Part shown: positions 21,412 through 30,473 of the stretch, piece after piece
How the letters are laid out: each line of letters starts with the position of its first letter
How positions within the stretch are numbered: position 1 is the first letter of the stretch
Source: Ideonella_A sakaiensis_A
Lineage (GTDB): Bacteria > Pseudomonadota > Gammaproteobacteria > Burkholderiales > Burkholderiaceae_C
NCBI RefSeq assembly: GCF_048320135.1
Contig: NZ_CP182947.1
Coordinates: 496,001 to 560,000 of the forward strand
DNA: 64,000 nucleotides
Direction of reading: 5' to 3'
Notes under the pieces: model-generated
Database searches by the model: none
The model's input: the letters and a program-made list of their open reading frames with translations, nothing else
Told to the model about the DNA's origin: nothing
Translations under genes and position numbers: made by a program

Positions 21412-22533
21412 ATGGCCGAGACGCTGAAAAGCCGATTCGGCCCCGCCGTCGTCGCGCGCATCGGCGCGCTGCTCGCGGCAGCCTGGCCGGCGTTTGATCG
21501 CCGGGCCTTCGTCGCCGAGGCGCTGGCCGGCTTCGAAGAGCTCGAACTGATGGCGCGCGCCGATCACATCGCGACCGCGATGCAGCACCATCTGCCGGCC
21601 GATTTCGATGCCGCCGCGGCCATTCTGTTGAGCTCGCTGGACCATCTGCAACCCACCGATACCAGCGGCGATGCGATGGCGGCCTTTCTGCTGCTGCCGC
21701 ATGTGTTGTATGTCGGCTGCTACGGCCTCGACCACTTCGAATCGGCGATGCGGCTGCAGCATGCGCTGACGCAGCGCTTCACCGCCGAATTCAGCATCCG
21801 GCGCTTCCTCGAACACGATCCGCAGCGCACGCTGCGGCAGCTCGAGACCTGGGCCTGCGATCCGAACGAACACGTGCGCCGCCTGGTCAGCGAAGGCAGC
21901 CGGCCGCGGCTGCCGTGGGCCTCACGGCTGCGCGACTTCCAACGCGATCCGACGCCGGTGATCGCGTTGCTCGACAAGCTGAAGGACGATCCGTCGCTGT
22001 ATGTGCGCCGCTCGGTCGCGAACAACCTGAACGACATCGGCAAGGACCATCCGGAACTGCTGATCGCCACCGCCCGCCGCTGGCTCAGCGCCGACGCGAG
22101 TCCGCAGCGGCGCTGGATCATCGGCCATGCGCTGCGCTCCGCGGTCAAGCGGGGCGATCCGCAGGCACTGGCGCTGCTCGGCTACGGCAAGCCATCGCGC
22201 CTGCAGATCGATCGGGTCGCGATCGAACCGCACGAACTCGCGATCGGCGACACGCTGACGATCGAATGCGAACTGCGCAACCCGCGGCGCCAGCGGCAGA
22301 GCGCACTGGCCGACCTGCGCATCCATTATCAGAAGGCGCGCGGCGACAGCACCGTCAAGGTCTTCAAGCTGAAGCGGATCGAACTCCGCGCCGGCGAAGC
22401 GATCGTGCTGCGCAAGCGGTTGTCGCTCGCCGACAAGACGACGCGCCGCCACCATCCGGGCGAACACCGCGTCGAACTGCTGCTGAACGGCAAGGTCCTG
22501 CCGCTCGGCAGTTTTCTGCTGAAACGTTGCTGA
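21412..22533 (+). CDS. DNA alkylation repair protein, AlkC-like (HEAT-like repeats plus C-terminal Ig-like domain)
   Basis: A 373-residue protein. Residues 1 to about 260 are helical HEAT-like repeats of the AlkC/AlkD superfamily, including LETWACDPNEHVRRLVSEGSRPRLPWA and YVRRSVANNLNDIGKDHP. The last 110 or so residues form a beta-rich Ig-like domain (RVAIEPHELAIGDTLTIE to the end), which marks the AlkC branch rather than AlkD. AlkC enzymes remove alkylated bases such as 3-methyladenine without base flipping. The gene starts 21 bases after dsbB. Specificity is inferred from the family only. Confidence 0.85.
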   Translation: MAETLKSRFGPAVVARIGALLAAAWPAFDRRAFVAEALAGFEELELMARADHIATAMQHHLPADFDAAAAILLSSLDHLQPTDTSGDAMAAFLLLPHVLYVGCYGLDHFESAMRLQHALTQRFTAEFSIRRFLEHDPQRTLRQLETWACDPNEHVRRLVSEGSRPRLPWASRLRDFQRDPTPVIALLDKLKDDPSLYVRRSVANNLNDIGKDHPELLIATARRWLSADASPQRRWIIGHALRSAVKRGDPQALALLGYGKPSRLQIDRVAIEPHELAIGDTLTIECELRNPRRQRQSALADLRIHYQKARGDSTVKVFKLKRIELRAGEAIVLRKRLSLADKTTRRHHPGEHRVELLLNGKVLPLGSFLLKRC

Positions 22534-22540
22534 CCGCTGC

Positions 22541-24853
22541 TCAGCCCGGCGTCGGCTTCAGCGCCTGCGCCTTCATGCCTGCCGGCTTGCCCTTGCGCGC
22601 CCGCTTCGCGGCAAACGGCGCCCAGCCCGCCGGTTTGACGATTTCTTCCTTGATCCGCCCGCCTCTGCCGGCACCGACCAGCACGAAGCTGTTCTCGAAC
22701 GGGCAGACGTCGAGCAGTCGGTCCTTGCCCTCGAGGTCGATCAGCGTCAGCCCGCGCCCGCCATTAGCCTGCCGCTTCAGTTCGGCAATCGGGAAGACGA
22801 GCAAGCGGCCGACCTGCGACAGGCAGGCAAGCTGGGTCGCGGCACCGACCAGCCGCGGCGCCAGCGGCTCCTCGCCGTCCTCCAGCGTCAGAAAGGCCTT
22901 GCCGCCACGTTGCCGGGTCAGCAGGTCGCCGACCTCGGCCAGCAGCCCGAAGCCGCCGCTGCCAGCCAGCAGCACCGTCTGCTTCAGATCGGCCGCCAGA
23001 TAAGACGCCGGCCGGCTGCCGCTTTCGACATCGATCAGCGTCGTGATCGGCGCGCCGTCGCCGCGGCCGCCCGGCAGCTGCGCAACCGGCGTCGAATAGA
23101 CGCGGCCGTTGCTGCCGAAGACCAGCAGCGGATCGACGCTGCGGCAGCTGAAGGTCGCGAGCAGGCTGTCGCCGGCCTTGAACTGCAGCGCGGTCGCCGC
23201 GATTTCGTGGCCCTTCAGCGAGCGCACCCAGCCTTTCTGGCTGACGACGACCGTCACCGGCTCGTCGATCAGCTTGACCTCGAGCACCGCCTTCTTCTCG
23301 GCCTGGATCAGCGTGCGGCGCTCGTCGCCGTGCTGCTTGGCATCGGTCTCGATCTCCTTGATCACCGTGCGGCGCAGCGTCGCCGGGCTGTTCAGGATGT
23401 CTTCGAGTTTGCCCTGCGCGGTGCGCAGCTCGGCCAGTTCCTGCTCGATCTTGATTGCCTCGAGGCGCGCCAACTGGCGCAAGCGGATCTCGAGGATGTC
23501 GTCGGCCTGGCGATCGCTCAGATTGAAGCGCTCGATCAACGCGGCCTTCGGCTCGTCGCTGGCGCGGATGATGCGGATCACCTCGTCGATGTTCAGCAGC
23601 ACCAGCTGCCGGCCCTCAAGCACGTGGATGCGATCGAGCACCTTGGCCAGCCGGTGCCGGCTGCGCCGCTCGACGGTCGCCATCCGGAAGCCGATCCACT
23701 CGACGAGGATCTGGCGCAGGCTTTTCTGCGTCGGCCGCCCGTCGGCGCCGACCATCGTCAGGTTGATCGGCGCCGAGGTTTCGAGGCTGGTGTGCGCGAG
23801 CAGCGTCGTGATCAGGTCCTGCTGCGCAATCGTCCGGCTTTTCGGCTCGAAGACGAGGCGCACCGCGGCATCCTTGCTCGATTCGTCGCGCACCGCATCG
23901 AGCACCGCGAGCACCGTCGCCTTCAGCGCCAGCTGCTCGCTCGACAAACTCTTCTTGCCGGCCTTGACCTTCGGGTTGCTGAGTTCCTCGATTTCCTCGA
24001 GCACCTTTTGTGCGCTGGTACCGGGCGGCAGTTCGGTGACGACGAGTTGCCATTGGCCGCGCGCCAGGTCCTCGATCTTCCAGCGCGCCCTGACCTTCAG
24101 GCTGCCGCGGCCGCTGGCATACGCCGCGCGGATGTCCTCGGCGCTGCTGATGATCTGCGCGCCGCCCGGATAGTCGGGGCCGGGCAGCATCGCCGCCAGC
24201 GCGTCGTCGTCGAGCGAAGCATCCTTGATCAGCGCGACCGCGGCGGCGGCGATTTCGCGCAGGTTGTGCGATGGCACCTCGGTCGCGAGGCCCACGGCAA
24301 TGCCGCTTGCGCCGTTCAGCAGCACGAACGGCAGCCGCGCCGGCACCTGTTTCGGCTCGATCGTCGAGCCGTCGTAGTTGGCGATGAAGTCGACCGTGTC
24401 CTCGTCGATCTCGTCGAGCAACAGGCGCGCGATCGGCGCCAGCCGCGCTTCGGTGTAGCGCATCGCCGCTGCGCCATCGCCATCGCGCGAGCCGAAATTG
24501 CCCTGGCCGTCGATCAGCGGATAACGCTGCGAAAAGTCCTGCGCCATCCGCACCAGCGCGTCGTAGGCGGCCTGGTCGCTGTGCGGATGGAAGCGGCCGA
24601 GCACGTCGCCGACGACGCGCGCGCTTTTCACCGCCTTCGGCCCGCCGGCGGTCGTGAACGCCAGCCCCATGCGCTCCATCGCGTACAGAATGCGCCGCTG
24701 CACCGGCTTCTGGCCGTCGCAGACATCGGGCAGCGCCCGGCCCTTGACGACGCTCAGCGCATATTCGAGGTAGGCCCGCTCGGCATAGTCGGCGAGGCTG
24801 ATGGCGTCGCCATCGGCTTCGAAGGCGCCCGGCGGAGTAAACAGATCATTCAT
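22541..24853 (-). CDS. parC: DNA topoisomerase IV subunit A
   Basis: A 770-residue type IIA topoisomerase cleavage subunit that, with ParE, unlinks daughter chromosomes. The catalytic Tyr is in AAMRYTEARL near residue 130, and the isoleucine region GASGIAVGLATEVPSHN follows. The C-terminal beta-pinwheel (from about residue 500) is short, as in ParC rather than GyrA. In the quinolone-resistance region the sequence is HPHSDQAAYDALVRMAQDFS: E. coli ParC Gly78, Ser80 and Glu84 correspond to Ser, Gln and Asp here. It is the last gene of the parE-GNAT-parC operon, 43 bases after the GNAT gene. Confidence 0.96.
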   Translation of the reverse strand: MNDLFTPPGAFEADGDAISLADYAERAYLEYALSVVKGRALPDVCDGQKPVQRRILYAMERMGLAFTTAGGPKAVKSARVVGDVLGRFHPHSDQAAYDALVRMAQDFSQRYPLIDGQGNFGSRDGDGAAAMRYTEARLAPIARLLLDEIDEDTVDFIANYDGSTIEPKQVPARLPFVLLNGASGIAVGLATEVPSHNLREIAAAAVALIKDASLDDDALAAMLPGPDYPGGAQIISSAEDIRAAYASGRGSLKVRARWKIEDLARGQWQLVVTELPPGTSAQKVLEEIEELSNPKVKAGKKSLSSEQLALKATVLAVLDAVRDESSKDAAVRLVFEPKSRTIAQQDLITTLLAHTSLETSAPINLTMVGADGRPTQKSLRQILVEWIGFRMATVERRSRHRLAKVLDRIHVLEGRQLVLLNIDEVIRIIRASDEPKAALIERFNLSDRQADDILEIRLRQLARLEAIKIEQELAELRTAQGKLEDILNSPATLRRTVIKEIETDAKQHGDERRTLIQAEKKAVLEVKLIDEPVTVVVSQKGWVRSLKGHEIAATALQFKAGDSLLATFSCRSVDPLLVFGSNGRVYSTPVAQLPGGRGDGAPITTLIDVESGSRPASYLAADLKQTVLLAGSGGFGLLAEVGDLLTRQRGGKAFLTLEDGEEPLAPRLVGAATQLACLSQVGRLLVFPIAELKRQANGGRGLTLIDLEGKDRLLDVCPFENSFVLVGAGRGGRIKEEIVKPAGWAPFAAKRARKGKPAGMKAQALKPTPG

Positions 24854-24896
24854 TCGGAATCAGCAGAAAAAGCGTGCCACGCCGGCGGCGTGGGCA

Positions 24897-25430
24897 TCAG
24901 CGCCCGGCGGCCTCGGCGCGGCGGGCATATTCATCGGCCAGCATCGACATCACGATCAGCGAGTCGTAGCCGTCGGCGGTCTTCACGCTTTCGCGCAGCC
25001 GCCCTTCCTCGACAAAACCTTCGCTGCGGTACAGCGCCTGCGCCGGCAGGTTCAACGCCTTCACGTCGAGCCAGAAGCGGTGCGCACCGAGGTCGCGAAA
25101 AGCCATCTGCGCCAGCCAGCGCAGGCAGGAGCGGCCGATGCCGATGCCATGCATCGCCGGCAGCAGCACCAGCCGTTTCAATTCAATCGAATGGTGCGGA
25201 TTGCGGCAACCCTGCAGGATCACGAAACCGGCCGATGCATAGTCGGCGCCGGCCTCGACGATGAAATGGCGGAAGTCCGGAAAGCGCACCGCACCCTCGT
25301 GCTGGATCCGCTCCCACGGCGTGATGAACGGCAGGTTCAGCGGATCCTGCTCGACCGACAACACGAAGTCGAGGTCCGACAACATCGTCGGCCGCAGGCG
25401 GATCGGCGGCGACGGCTTGATATCCGCCAT
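24897..25430 (-). CDS. GNAT family N-acetyltransferase
   Basis: A 177-residue GCN5-type acetyltransferase. The acetyl-CoA loop is visible as LLPAMHGIGIGRSCLRWL near residue 95, with a C-terminal LNLPAQALYRSEGFVEEGRLRE segment typical of small-molecule or protein N-acetyltransferases. The substrate is unknown. The ATG at 25430 shares one base with the parE stop (TGATG), so it is translationally coupled to parE and lies between the two topoisomerase IV genes. The arrangement suggests shared expression, not necessarily shared function. Confidence 0.85.
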   Translation of the reverse strand: MADIKPSPPIRLRPTMLSDLDFVLSVEQDPLNLPFITPWERIQHEGAVRFPDFRHFIVEAGADYASAGFVILQGCRNPHHSIELKRLVLLPAMHGIGIGRSCLRWLAQMAFRDLGAHRFWLDVKALNLPAQALYRSEGFVEEGRLRESVKTADGYDSLIVMSMLADEYARRAEAAGR

Positions 25431-27415
25431 CAGACGTCGACTTCCACGTCGTCGCCGTGCAATTCCATCAGGTCGCGGCGCGACTGCGCCTCGCCCTTGC
25501 CCATCAGCCGGGCCAGCGAGGCAACGGTCGCGGCATGGCCGGCGGCCGCATAACTGATCGGCAGCAGCCGGCGGGTATCCGGATTCAGCGTCGTATCCCA
25601 CAACTGCTCGGCGTTCATCTCGCCAAGGCCCTTGAAGCGGCTGATCGACCAGGCGCCTTCGCGCGTGCCTTCCTTGCGCAGCTTGTCGAGCGTTGCATGC
25701 AGTTCGCCGTCGTCGAGCGCATAAATCTTTGCCGCCGGCTTCTTGCCACGCGCCGGCGCGTCGACGCGGAACAGCGGCGGCTTCGCGACAAAGATGCGGC
25801 CGGCTTCGATCAGCTTCGGGAAATGCCTGAAGAACAGCGTCAGCAGCAGCACCTGGATGTGCGAACCGTCGACATCGGCATCGCTCAGAATGCAGATCTT
25901 GCCGTAGCGCAGGCCGCTCAGGTCGCCGGACTCCATCGTGTGCGGATCGACACCGATCGCGACAGCGATATCGTGGATCTCGTTGTTTGCGAACAGGCGG
26001 TCGCGTTCGACCTCCCAGGCATTGAGCACCTTGCCGCGCAGCGGCAGCACCGCCTGCGTTTCCTTGTTGCGGCCCATCTTCGCGCTGCCGCCGGCCGAAT
26101 CGCCCTCGACGAGGAACAACTCGTTCATCGTCAGATCACGGCTTTCGCAATCGGTCAGTTTGCCGGGCAGCACGGCAACACCCGAGCCCTTGCGCTTTTC
26201 GACCTTCTGGCTGGCGCGCTGCCGGGTTTGCGCCTGGCGGATCACCAGTTCGGCGAGCTTGCGGCCGATCTCGACATGCTGGTTCAGCCACAGCTCCATC
26301 GCCGGCTTCACATAGGTCGTGACCAGCCGCAGCGCATCGCGGCTGTTCAGCCGCTCCTTGATCTGGCCCTGGAACTGCGGGTCGAGCACCTTCGCCGACA
26401 ACACGAAACTGGCGCGGGAGAACACATCCTCCGGCATCAGTTTGACGCCTTTCGGCAGCAGCGCATGCAGGTCGATAAAGCCCTTGACGGCGCCGAACAG
26501 GCCGTCCTTCAGACCGGATTCATGGGTGCCGCCGGCGACCGTCGGGATCAGGTTGACGTAGCTCTCGCGCATCGGCGCGCCGTCTTCGGTAAAGGCGACA
26601 CACCAGGCCGCGCCCTCGCCTTCGGCAAAATTCTCGGTCTCGCCGCGGTCAGCGTAATGCGCACCCTCGAACAGCGGGATCACCGGATCGGCAGCCAGGT
26701 TCTGCGTCAGATAATCCCGCAGCCCGTCCTGGTACTGCCAGGTCTGCACGTCGCCAGTCTTCTCGATCGTCAGCGTGACCTTGACGCCGGGCATCAGTAC
26801 CGCCTTGCTGCGCAGCAGGTGCGTCAGTTCGCCACGCGGCAGGTCCGGGCTGTCGAAATAGCGTGGATCGGGCCATGTCCGCACCGTCGTGCCGCTGCGC
26901 CGGTCGCCCGAGCCGATCTTGCGCATCCGCAGCGGCTCGACGACATCGCCGCCGGCAAAGCCTATCGATGCGACCTGGCCCTCTCGCCAGACGGTGACGT
27001 CGAGCCGGGTCGACAGCGCATTGGTGACGCTGACGCCGACGCCGTGCAGGCCGCCGGAGAAGCTGTAGGCGGCGCCACCGCCCTTGTCGAACTTGCCGCC
27101 GGCATGCAGCCGGGTGAAGACGATCTCGACCACCGGCACCTTTTCCTCGGCATGCTGGCCGAACGGAATGCCACGGCCATCGTCGACGACGCTGACCGAG
27201 CCGTCGGTATGCAGCGTCACGTCGATGTGGCTGCCGTGGCCGGCCAGTGCCTCGTCGGCCGCGTTGTCGATCACCTCCTGCACGATGTGCAGCGGGTTGT
27301 CGGTGCGGGTATACATGCCGGGCCGCTGCTTGACGGGCTCCAGCCCCTTCAGCACGCGGATCGATGCCTCGCCGTAGTTCGATGCCGGGTTTTTCCCCGG
27401 TGATTTGTTCGCCAT
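25430..27415 (-). CDS. parE: DNA topoisomerase IV subunit B
   Basis: A 661-residue ATPase subunit of topoisomerase IV. GHKL motifs are visible: EVIDNAADEALAG near residue 47, DDGRGIPF, and GGLHGVGVSVTNALS near residue 118. The toprim domain has EGDSAGGSAK (about 440) and DADVDGSH (about 515). The C-terminus keeps RFKGLGEMNAEQLWDT. The start ATG at 27415 gives MANKSPGKNPASNYGEASI; a much longer open frame upstream is only non-coding shadow over the divergent MFS region. It is the first gene of parE-GNAT-parC and is divergent from the MFS gene across about 70 bases. Confidence 0.96.
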   Translation of the reverse strand: MANKSPGKNPASNYGEASIRVLKGLEPVKQRPGMYTRTDNPLHIVQEVIDNAADEALAGHGSHIDVTLHTDGSVSVVDDGRGIPFGQHAEEKVPVVEIVFTRLHAGGKFDKGGGAAYSFSGGLHGVGVSVTNALSTRLDVTVWREGQVASIGFAGGDVVEPLRMRKIGSGDRRSGTTVRTWPDPRYFDSPDLPRGELTHLLRSKAVLMPGVKVTLTIEKTGDVQTWQYQDGLRDYLTQNLAADPVIPLFEGAHYADRGETENFAEGEGAAWCVAFTEDGAPMRESYVNLIPTVAGGTHESGLKDGLFGAVKGFIDLHALLPKGVKLMPEDVFSRASFVLSAKVLDPQFQGQIKERLNSRDALRLVTTYVKPAMELWLNQHVEIGRKLAELVIRQAQTRQRASQKVEKRKGSGVAVLPGKLTDCESRDLTMNELFLVEGDSAGGSAKMGRNKETQAVLPLRGKVLNAWEVERDRLFANNEIHDIAVAIGVDPHTMESGDLSGLRYGKICILSDADVDGSHIQVLLLTLFFRHFPKLIEAGRIFVAKPPLFRVDAPARGKKPAAKIYALDDGELHATLDKLRKEGTREGAWSISRFKGLGEMNAEQLWDTTLNPDTRRLLPISYAAAGHAATVASLARLMGKGEAQSRRDLMELHGDDVEVDV

Positions 27416-27487
27416 GGCGGCGGATTGTAGGGAGGCGGCGTCGGCAGCCCGCTGCAGCATCGTCCGCGATTGGCTACATTTCTCCGG

Positions 27488-28726
27488 ATGACCGCAGCAG
27501 CCGCGCCCCACAACCAGCCTGCCACCCTGTCGATGACACAGGTGTTGTGGTGCGGCGCGATGATCGTCACGATGTCGATGGGCATCCGCCACGGTTTTGG
27601 TCTGTGGCTGCAGCCGATGACGATGGACCGCGGCTGGACGCGCGAGACTTTTGCCTTCGCGCTGGCAATCCAGAACCTCGCCTGGGGCCTGGCCGGGCCG
27701 CTCGCCGGCGCGATCGCCGACCGCTTCGGCGCCTTCCGTGTGCTGATCTTCGGCAGCGTGCTGTACGGGCTCGGACTGGTCTGGATGGGCCTGGCGACGT
27801 CCGGCCTCGCCTTCACCGGCAGCGCCGGCGTGCTGCTCGGCCTGGCGCAGTCGGGCACGACCTATGCCGTTGTCTACGGGGTCATTGGCCGCAACGTCGC
27901 GCCCGACAAGCGCAGCTGGGCAATGGGCGTCACCGCAGCGGCCGGCTCGTTCGGCCAGTTTCTGATGGTGCCGGTCGAGAACTGGCTGATCGGCGGCTTC
28001 GGCTGGCAGAACGCCTTGTTCATCCTCGGCTGCCTCGCGCTGCTGATCATTCCGCTGGCGTTCGGGCTGCGCGAGCCGCGCACCTCGCCGCACGTGGGCC
28101 ACCAGCAGAGTGTCGGCGAGGCGCTGCGCGAGGCCTTTCGTTACCCGAGTTTCCGCTGGCTGACCGCCGGTTATTTTGTCTGCGGCTTCCAGGTCGTCTT
28201 CATCGCGGTGCACATGCCGAGTTATCTGAAGGACCGCGGCCTCGGCCCCGATGTCGCGACGGTGGCGCTGGCGCTGATCGGGCTGTTCAACATCTTCGGC
28301 ACCTATGCGGCCGGTTCGCTCGGCCAGCGGATGCCGAAAAAATACATCCTGTCGGCAATCTATGTGCTGCGCTCGATCGCGATCGTCGCCTTCCTGCTGC
28401 TGCCGCTGACGCCGATGAGCGTCTATATCTTCTCGTCGATGATGGGCCTGTTGTGGCTGTCGACGGTGCCGGTGACCAATGCGACGGTCGCGCAGATCTT
28501 CGGCGTGCAATACCTGTCGATGCTCGGCGGCTTCGTCTTCCTGAGCCATCAGGTCGGCAGCTTCCTCGGCGTCTGGCTCGGTGGGCGGCTGTACGACGCG
28601 ACCGGCAGCTACGACCTGGTCTGGTGGATCGCGGTGGCGCTCGGCATCTTTGCGGCGCTGGCCAATCTGCCGGTGCGCGAGGCGGCGATCACCCGGCTGC
28701 CGCGGCCGGCCCCGCTGACGCCATGA
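27488..28726 (+). CDS. MFS transporter, oxalate/formate antiporter-like
   Basis: About 412 residues with 12 predicted membrane segments. The loop 2-3 motif is GAIADRFGAFRVL, and the central loop contains PHVGHQQSVGEALREAF. The MSMGIRHGFGLWLQPM opening and overall pattern are those of monocarboxylate/oxalate-formate (OFA-like) carriers; the substrate cannot be named. ATG 27488 is preferred over the TTG at 27470. Its stop overlaps the start of a 50-residue membrane protein (ATGA), which in turn overlaps a methyltransferase gene, so all three are translated as one coupled unit. Confidence 0.85.
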   Translation: MTAAAAPHNQPATLSMTQVLWCGAMIVTMSMGIRHGFGLWLQPMTMDRGWTRETFAFALAIQNLAWGLAGPLAGAIADRFGAFRVLIFGSVLYGLGLVWMGLATSGLAFTGSAGVLLGLAQSGTTYAVVYGVIGRNVAPDKRSWAMGVTAAAGSFGQFLMVPVENWLIGGFGWQNALFILGCLALLIIPLAFGLREPRTSPHVGHQQSVGEALREAFRYPSFRWLTAGYFVCGFQVVFIAVHMPSYLKDRGLGPDVATVALALIGLFNIFGTYAAGSLGQRMPKKYILSAIYVLRSIAIVAFLLLPLTPMSVYIFSSMMGLLWLSTVPVTNATVAQIFGVQYLSMLGGFVFLSHQVGSFLGVWLGGRLYDATGSYDLVWWIAVALGIFAALANLPVREAAITRLPRPAPLTP

Positions 28727-28875
28727 CGACGCACACCGCCTCCGAACGACCGCGCCGTGGCTGGCGCTGGGCAGGCTTTGCGGCCGCGCTGCTGGTGCTG
28801 CTGCTGGTATTCGCCGCCTGGCTGCAGCCGGAAATGACGATGCAGATGGCGCAGCAGATCTGGAGTTGTTTCTGA
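28723..28875 (+). CDS. Small single-span membrane protein
   Basis: A 50-residue protein: a basic N-terminus (SERPRRGWRW), one hydrophobic helix (AALLVLLLVFAAWL), then a short tail ending in MAQQIWSCF. The start overlaps the MFS stop (ATGA) and the stop overlaps the methyltransferase start (TGATG). Tight coupling on both sides and GC-rich codon use like its neighbours argue that it is translated. Short membrane proteins with an IWxCF-like end occur near transporters in betaproteobacteria as far as I recall. A role as accessory subunit of the transporter is only an inference from position. Confidence 0.72.
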   Translation: MTTHTASERPRRGWRWAGFAAALLVLLLVFAAWLQPEMTMQMAQQIWSCF

Positions 28876-29438
28876 TGGCGCATGGGCACGGCGATGGGCA
28901 GGCCTCCGACTGGGTGATCCGCTGGAGCGCTGCGCTGCCGGCCGGCAGCACCGTGCTCGATCTGGCCTGCGGCAGCGGGCGCCATGTCCGCGTTCTGGCG
29001 CAGCGCGGGCTCGCCGTCACAGCGGTCGACCGCGATGCACAGGCGGTCGCGCCGCTGCGCGAGTTGCCCGGCGTCGCCGAGGTCATCGTCGCCGATCTCG
29101 AAAACGAGCCGTGGCCGTTGCCGGGCCGGCGCTTCGATGCCGTCGTCGTCACCAACTACCTGTGGCGCGAACTGTGGCCGAAACTGGTCGAAAGCCTGGC
29201 GCCGGGCGGGCTGCTGATCTACGAAACCTTCAGCATCGACCAGGCCAGCATCGGCAAGCCGTCGAATCCCGCCTTTCTGCTGCGCCACGGCGAACTGCTC
29301 GAGCTGAGCCACGGCCTGCGCGTGCTCGGCTATGAAGACGGGTTTGTCGCGCAGCCCGACCGCTTCGTGCAACGGATTGCCGCGCTGCAGCCGCCGCACA
29401 GCGCGTTGTCAGCGCCGCCGGCCCGATATCCGTTGTGA
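28875..29438 (+). CDS. Class I SAM-dependent methyltransferase
   Basis: A 187-residue small methyltransferase. Motif I is LDLACGSGRHVRVLAQRG near residue 32, the acidic residue ending strand 2 is in VTAVDRD, and motif post-I reads RFDAVVVTNYLWRELWP. The overall look is that of TehB-like or unassigned small-molecule methyltransferases. The ATG at 28875 shares a base with the preceding stop. The product and substrate are unknown; coupling to a transporter would fit modification or detoxification of a small compound, which is inference. Confidence 0.82.
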   Translation: MAHGHGDGQASDWVIRWSAALPAGSTVLDLACGSGRHVRVLAQRGLAVTAVDRDAQAVAPLRELPGVAEVIVADLENEPWPLPGRRFDAVVVTNYLWRELWPKLVESLAPGGLLIYETFSIDQASIGKPSNPAFLLRHGELLELSHGLRVLGYEDGFVAQPDRFVQRIAALQPPHSALSAPPARYPL

Positions 29439-29504
29439 GAGGCCGGGCAATCGAAGGCCGCCGCGGCGGCAGCTAAAATCCGGCGATTCCACAAGGAAAT
29501 CCGA

Positions 29505-30386
29505 ATGAAACCCATTGTTGGCAGCATCGTTGCACTGGTGACACCGATGCACGATGACGGCAGCATCGATCACGATGGCCTGCGCGCGCTGATCGACTGG
29601 CACATCGCCGAAGGCACCGACTGCATTGGCGTCGTCGGCACGACCGGCGAGTCGCCGACGGTGACCGTCGAGGAGCACTGCGAAATCATTCGCGTCGCGG
29701 TCGAGCATGCGAATGGCCGGATCCCGATCATGGCGGGCACCGGCGGCAATTCGACGCGTGAGGCGATCGAACTGGCGGGTTTTGCCAAGAAGGTCGGCGC
29801 CGACTGCAGCCTGTCGGTGGTGCCCTACTACAACAAGCCATCGCAGGAAGGCATCTACCGCCACTTCAAGGCCATCGCCGAAGCCGTCGACCTGCCGATG
29901 ATGCTGTACAACGTGCCCGGTCGGACGGTGGCCGACATGTCGGTCGATACGACGATCCGGCTGGCCGATGTGCCTGGCATCTTCGGCATCAAGGAAGCCA
30001 GCGGCGACATCGGCCGCGCGGCCTGGCTGATCAAGCGCGCGCCGGCGCATTTCGGCATCTATTCGGGTGACGATTCGACCGCTGTCGCGCTGATGCTGCT
30101 CGGTGGCAAGGGCAATATCAGCGTCACCGCCAACGTCGCACCACGTGCGATGCATGAGATGTGCATCGCCGCAATCGAGGGGCGGGTCCGCGAGGCGACC
30201 GCATTGCACCTGAAGCTGCTGCCGCTGCACCGCGACCTGTTCTGCGAGGCCAGCCCGGCGCCGACCAAATGGGCGCTGGCCAAGATGGGCCGTTGCGGCG
30301 GCGCGCTGCGGCTGCCGATCCTGCCGCTGACCAGCGCCGGCGAAGCGACGATGGAACGCGCGATGAAGGATTCCGGTCTGCTCTGA
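29505..30386 (+). CDS. dapA: 4-hydroxy-tetrahydrodipicolinate synthase
   Basis: A 293-residue cytosolic enzyme condensing pyruvate with aspartate semialdehyde, the first committed step to diaminopimelate and lysine. The Schiff-base Lys is in FGIKEASGD (about 162), the catalytic Tyr in MLYNVPGRT (about 133), and the GTTGESPT loop lies near residue 44. The start ATG is preceded by AAGGAAATCCGA. It is followed 87 bases later by bamC, the common proteobacterial arrangement, and then by an MBL hydrolase. A TAAAAT box at 29474-29479 could be a -10 element, but no matching -35 is clear. Confidence 0.97.
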   Translation: MKPIVGSIVALVTPMHDDGSIDHDGLRALIDWHIAEGTDCIGVVGTTGESPTVTVEEHCEIIRVAVEHANGRIPIMAGTGGNSTREAIELAGFAKKVGADCSLSVVPYYNKPSQEGIYRHFKAIAEAVDLPMMLYNVPGRTVADMSVDTTIRLADVPGIFGIKEASGDIGRAAWLIKRAPAHFGIYSGDDSTAVALMLLGGKGNISVTANVAPRAMHEMCIAAIEGRVREATALHLKLLPLHRDLFCEASPAPTKWALAKMGRCGGALRLPILPLTSAGEATMERAMKDSGLL

Positions 30387-30473
30387 AGCGCCGCCCGGCA
30401 CGCGCTGTCGCTGCCCGTTTTTACCCGTCAGTCATTGGTGCCGGCGCAGCCGGCACATTCGGAGAATTCCACA

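Noticed and set aside
27416..29155. Upstream extension of the parE frame of about 580 codons.
   Set aside because: It covers the MFS transporter on the other strand and has the composition of a shadow; parE homology begins at the ATG at 27415.
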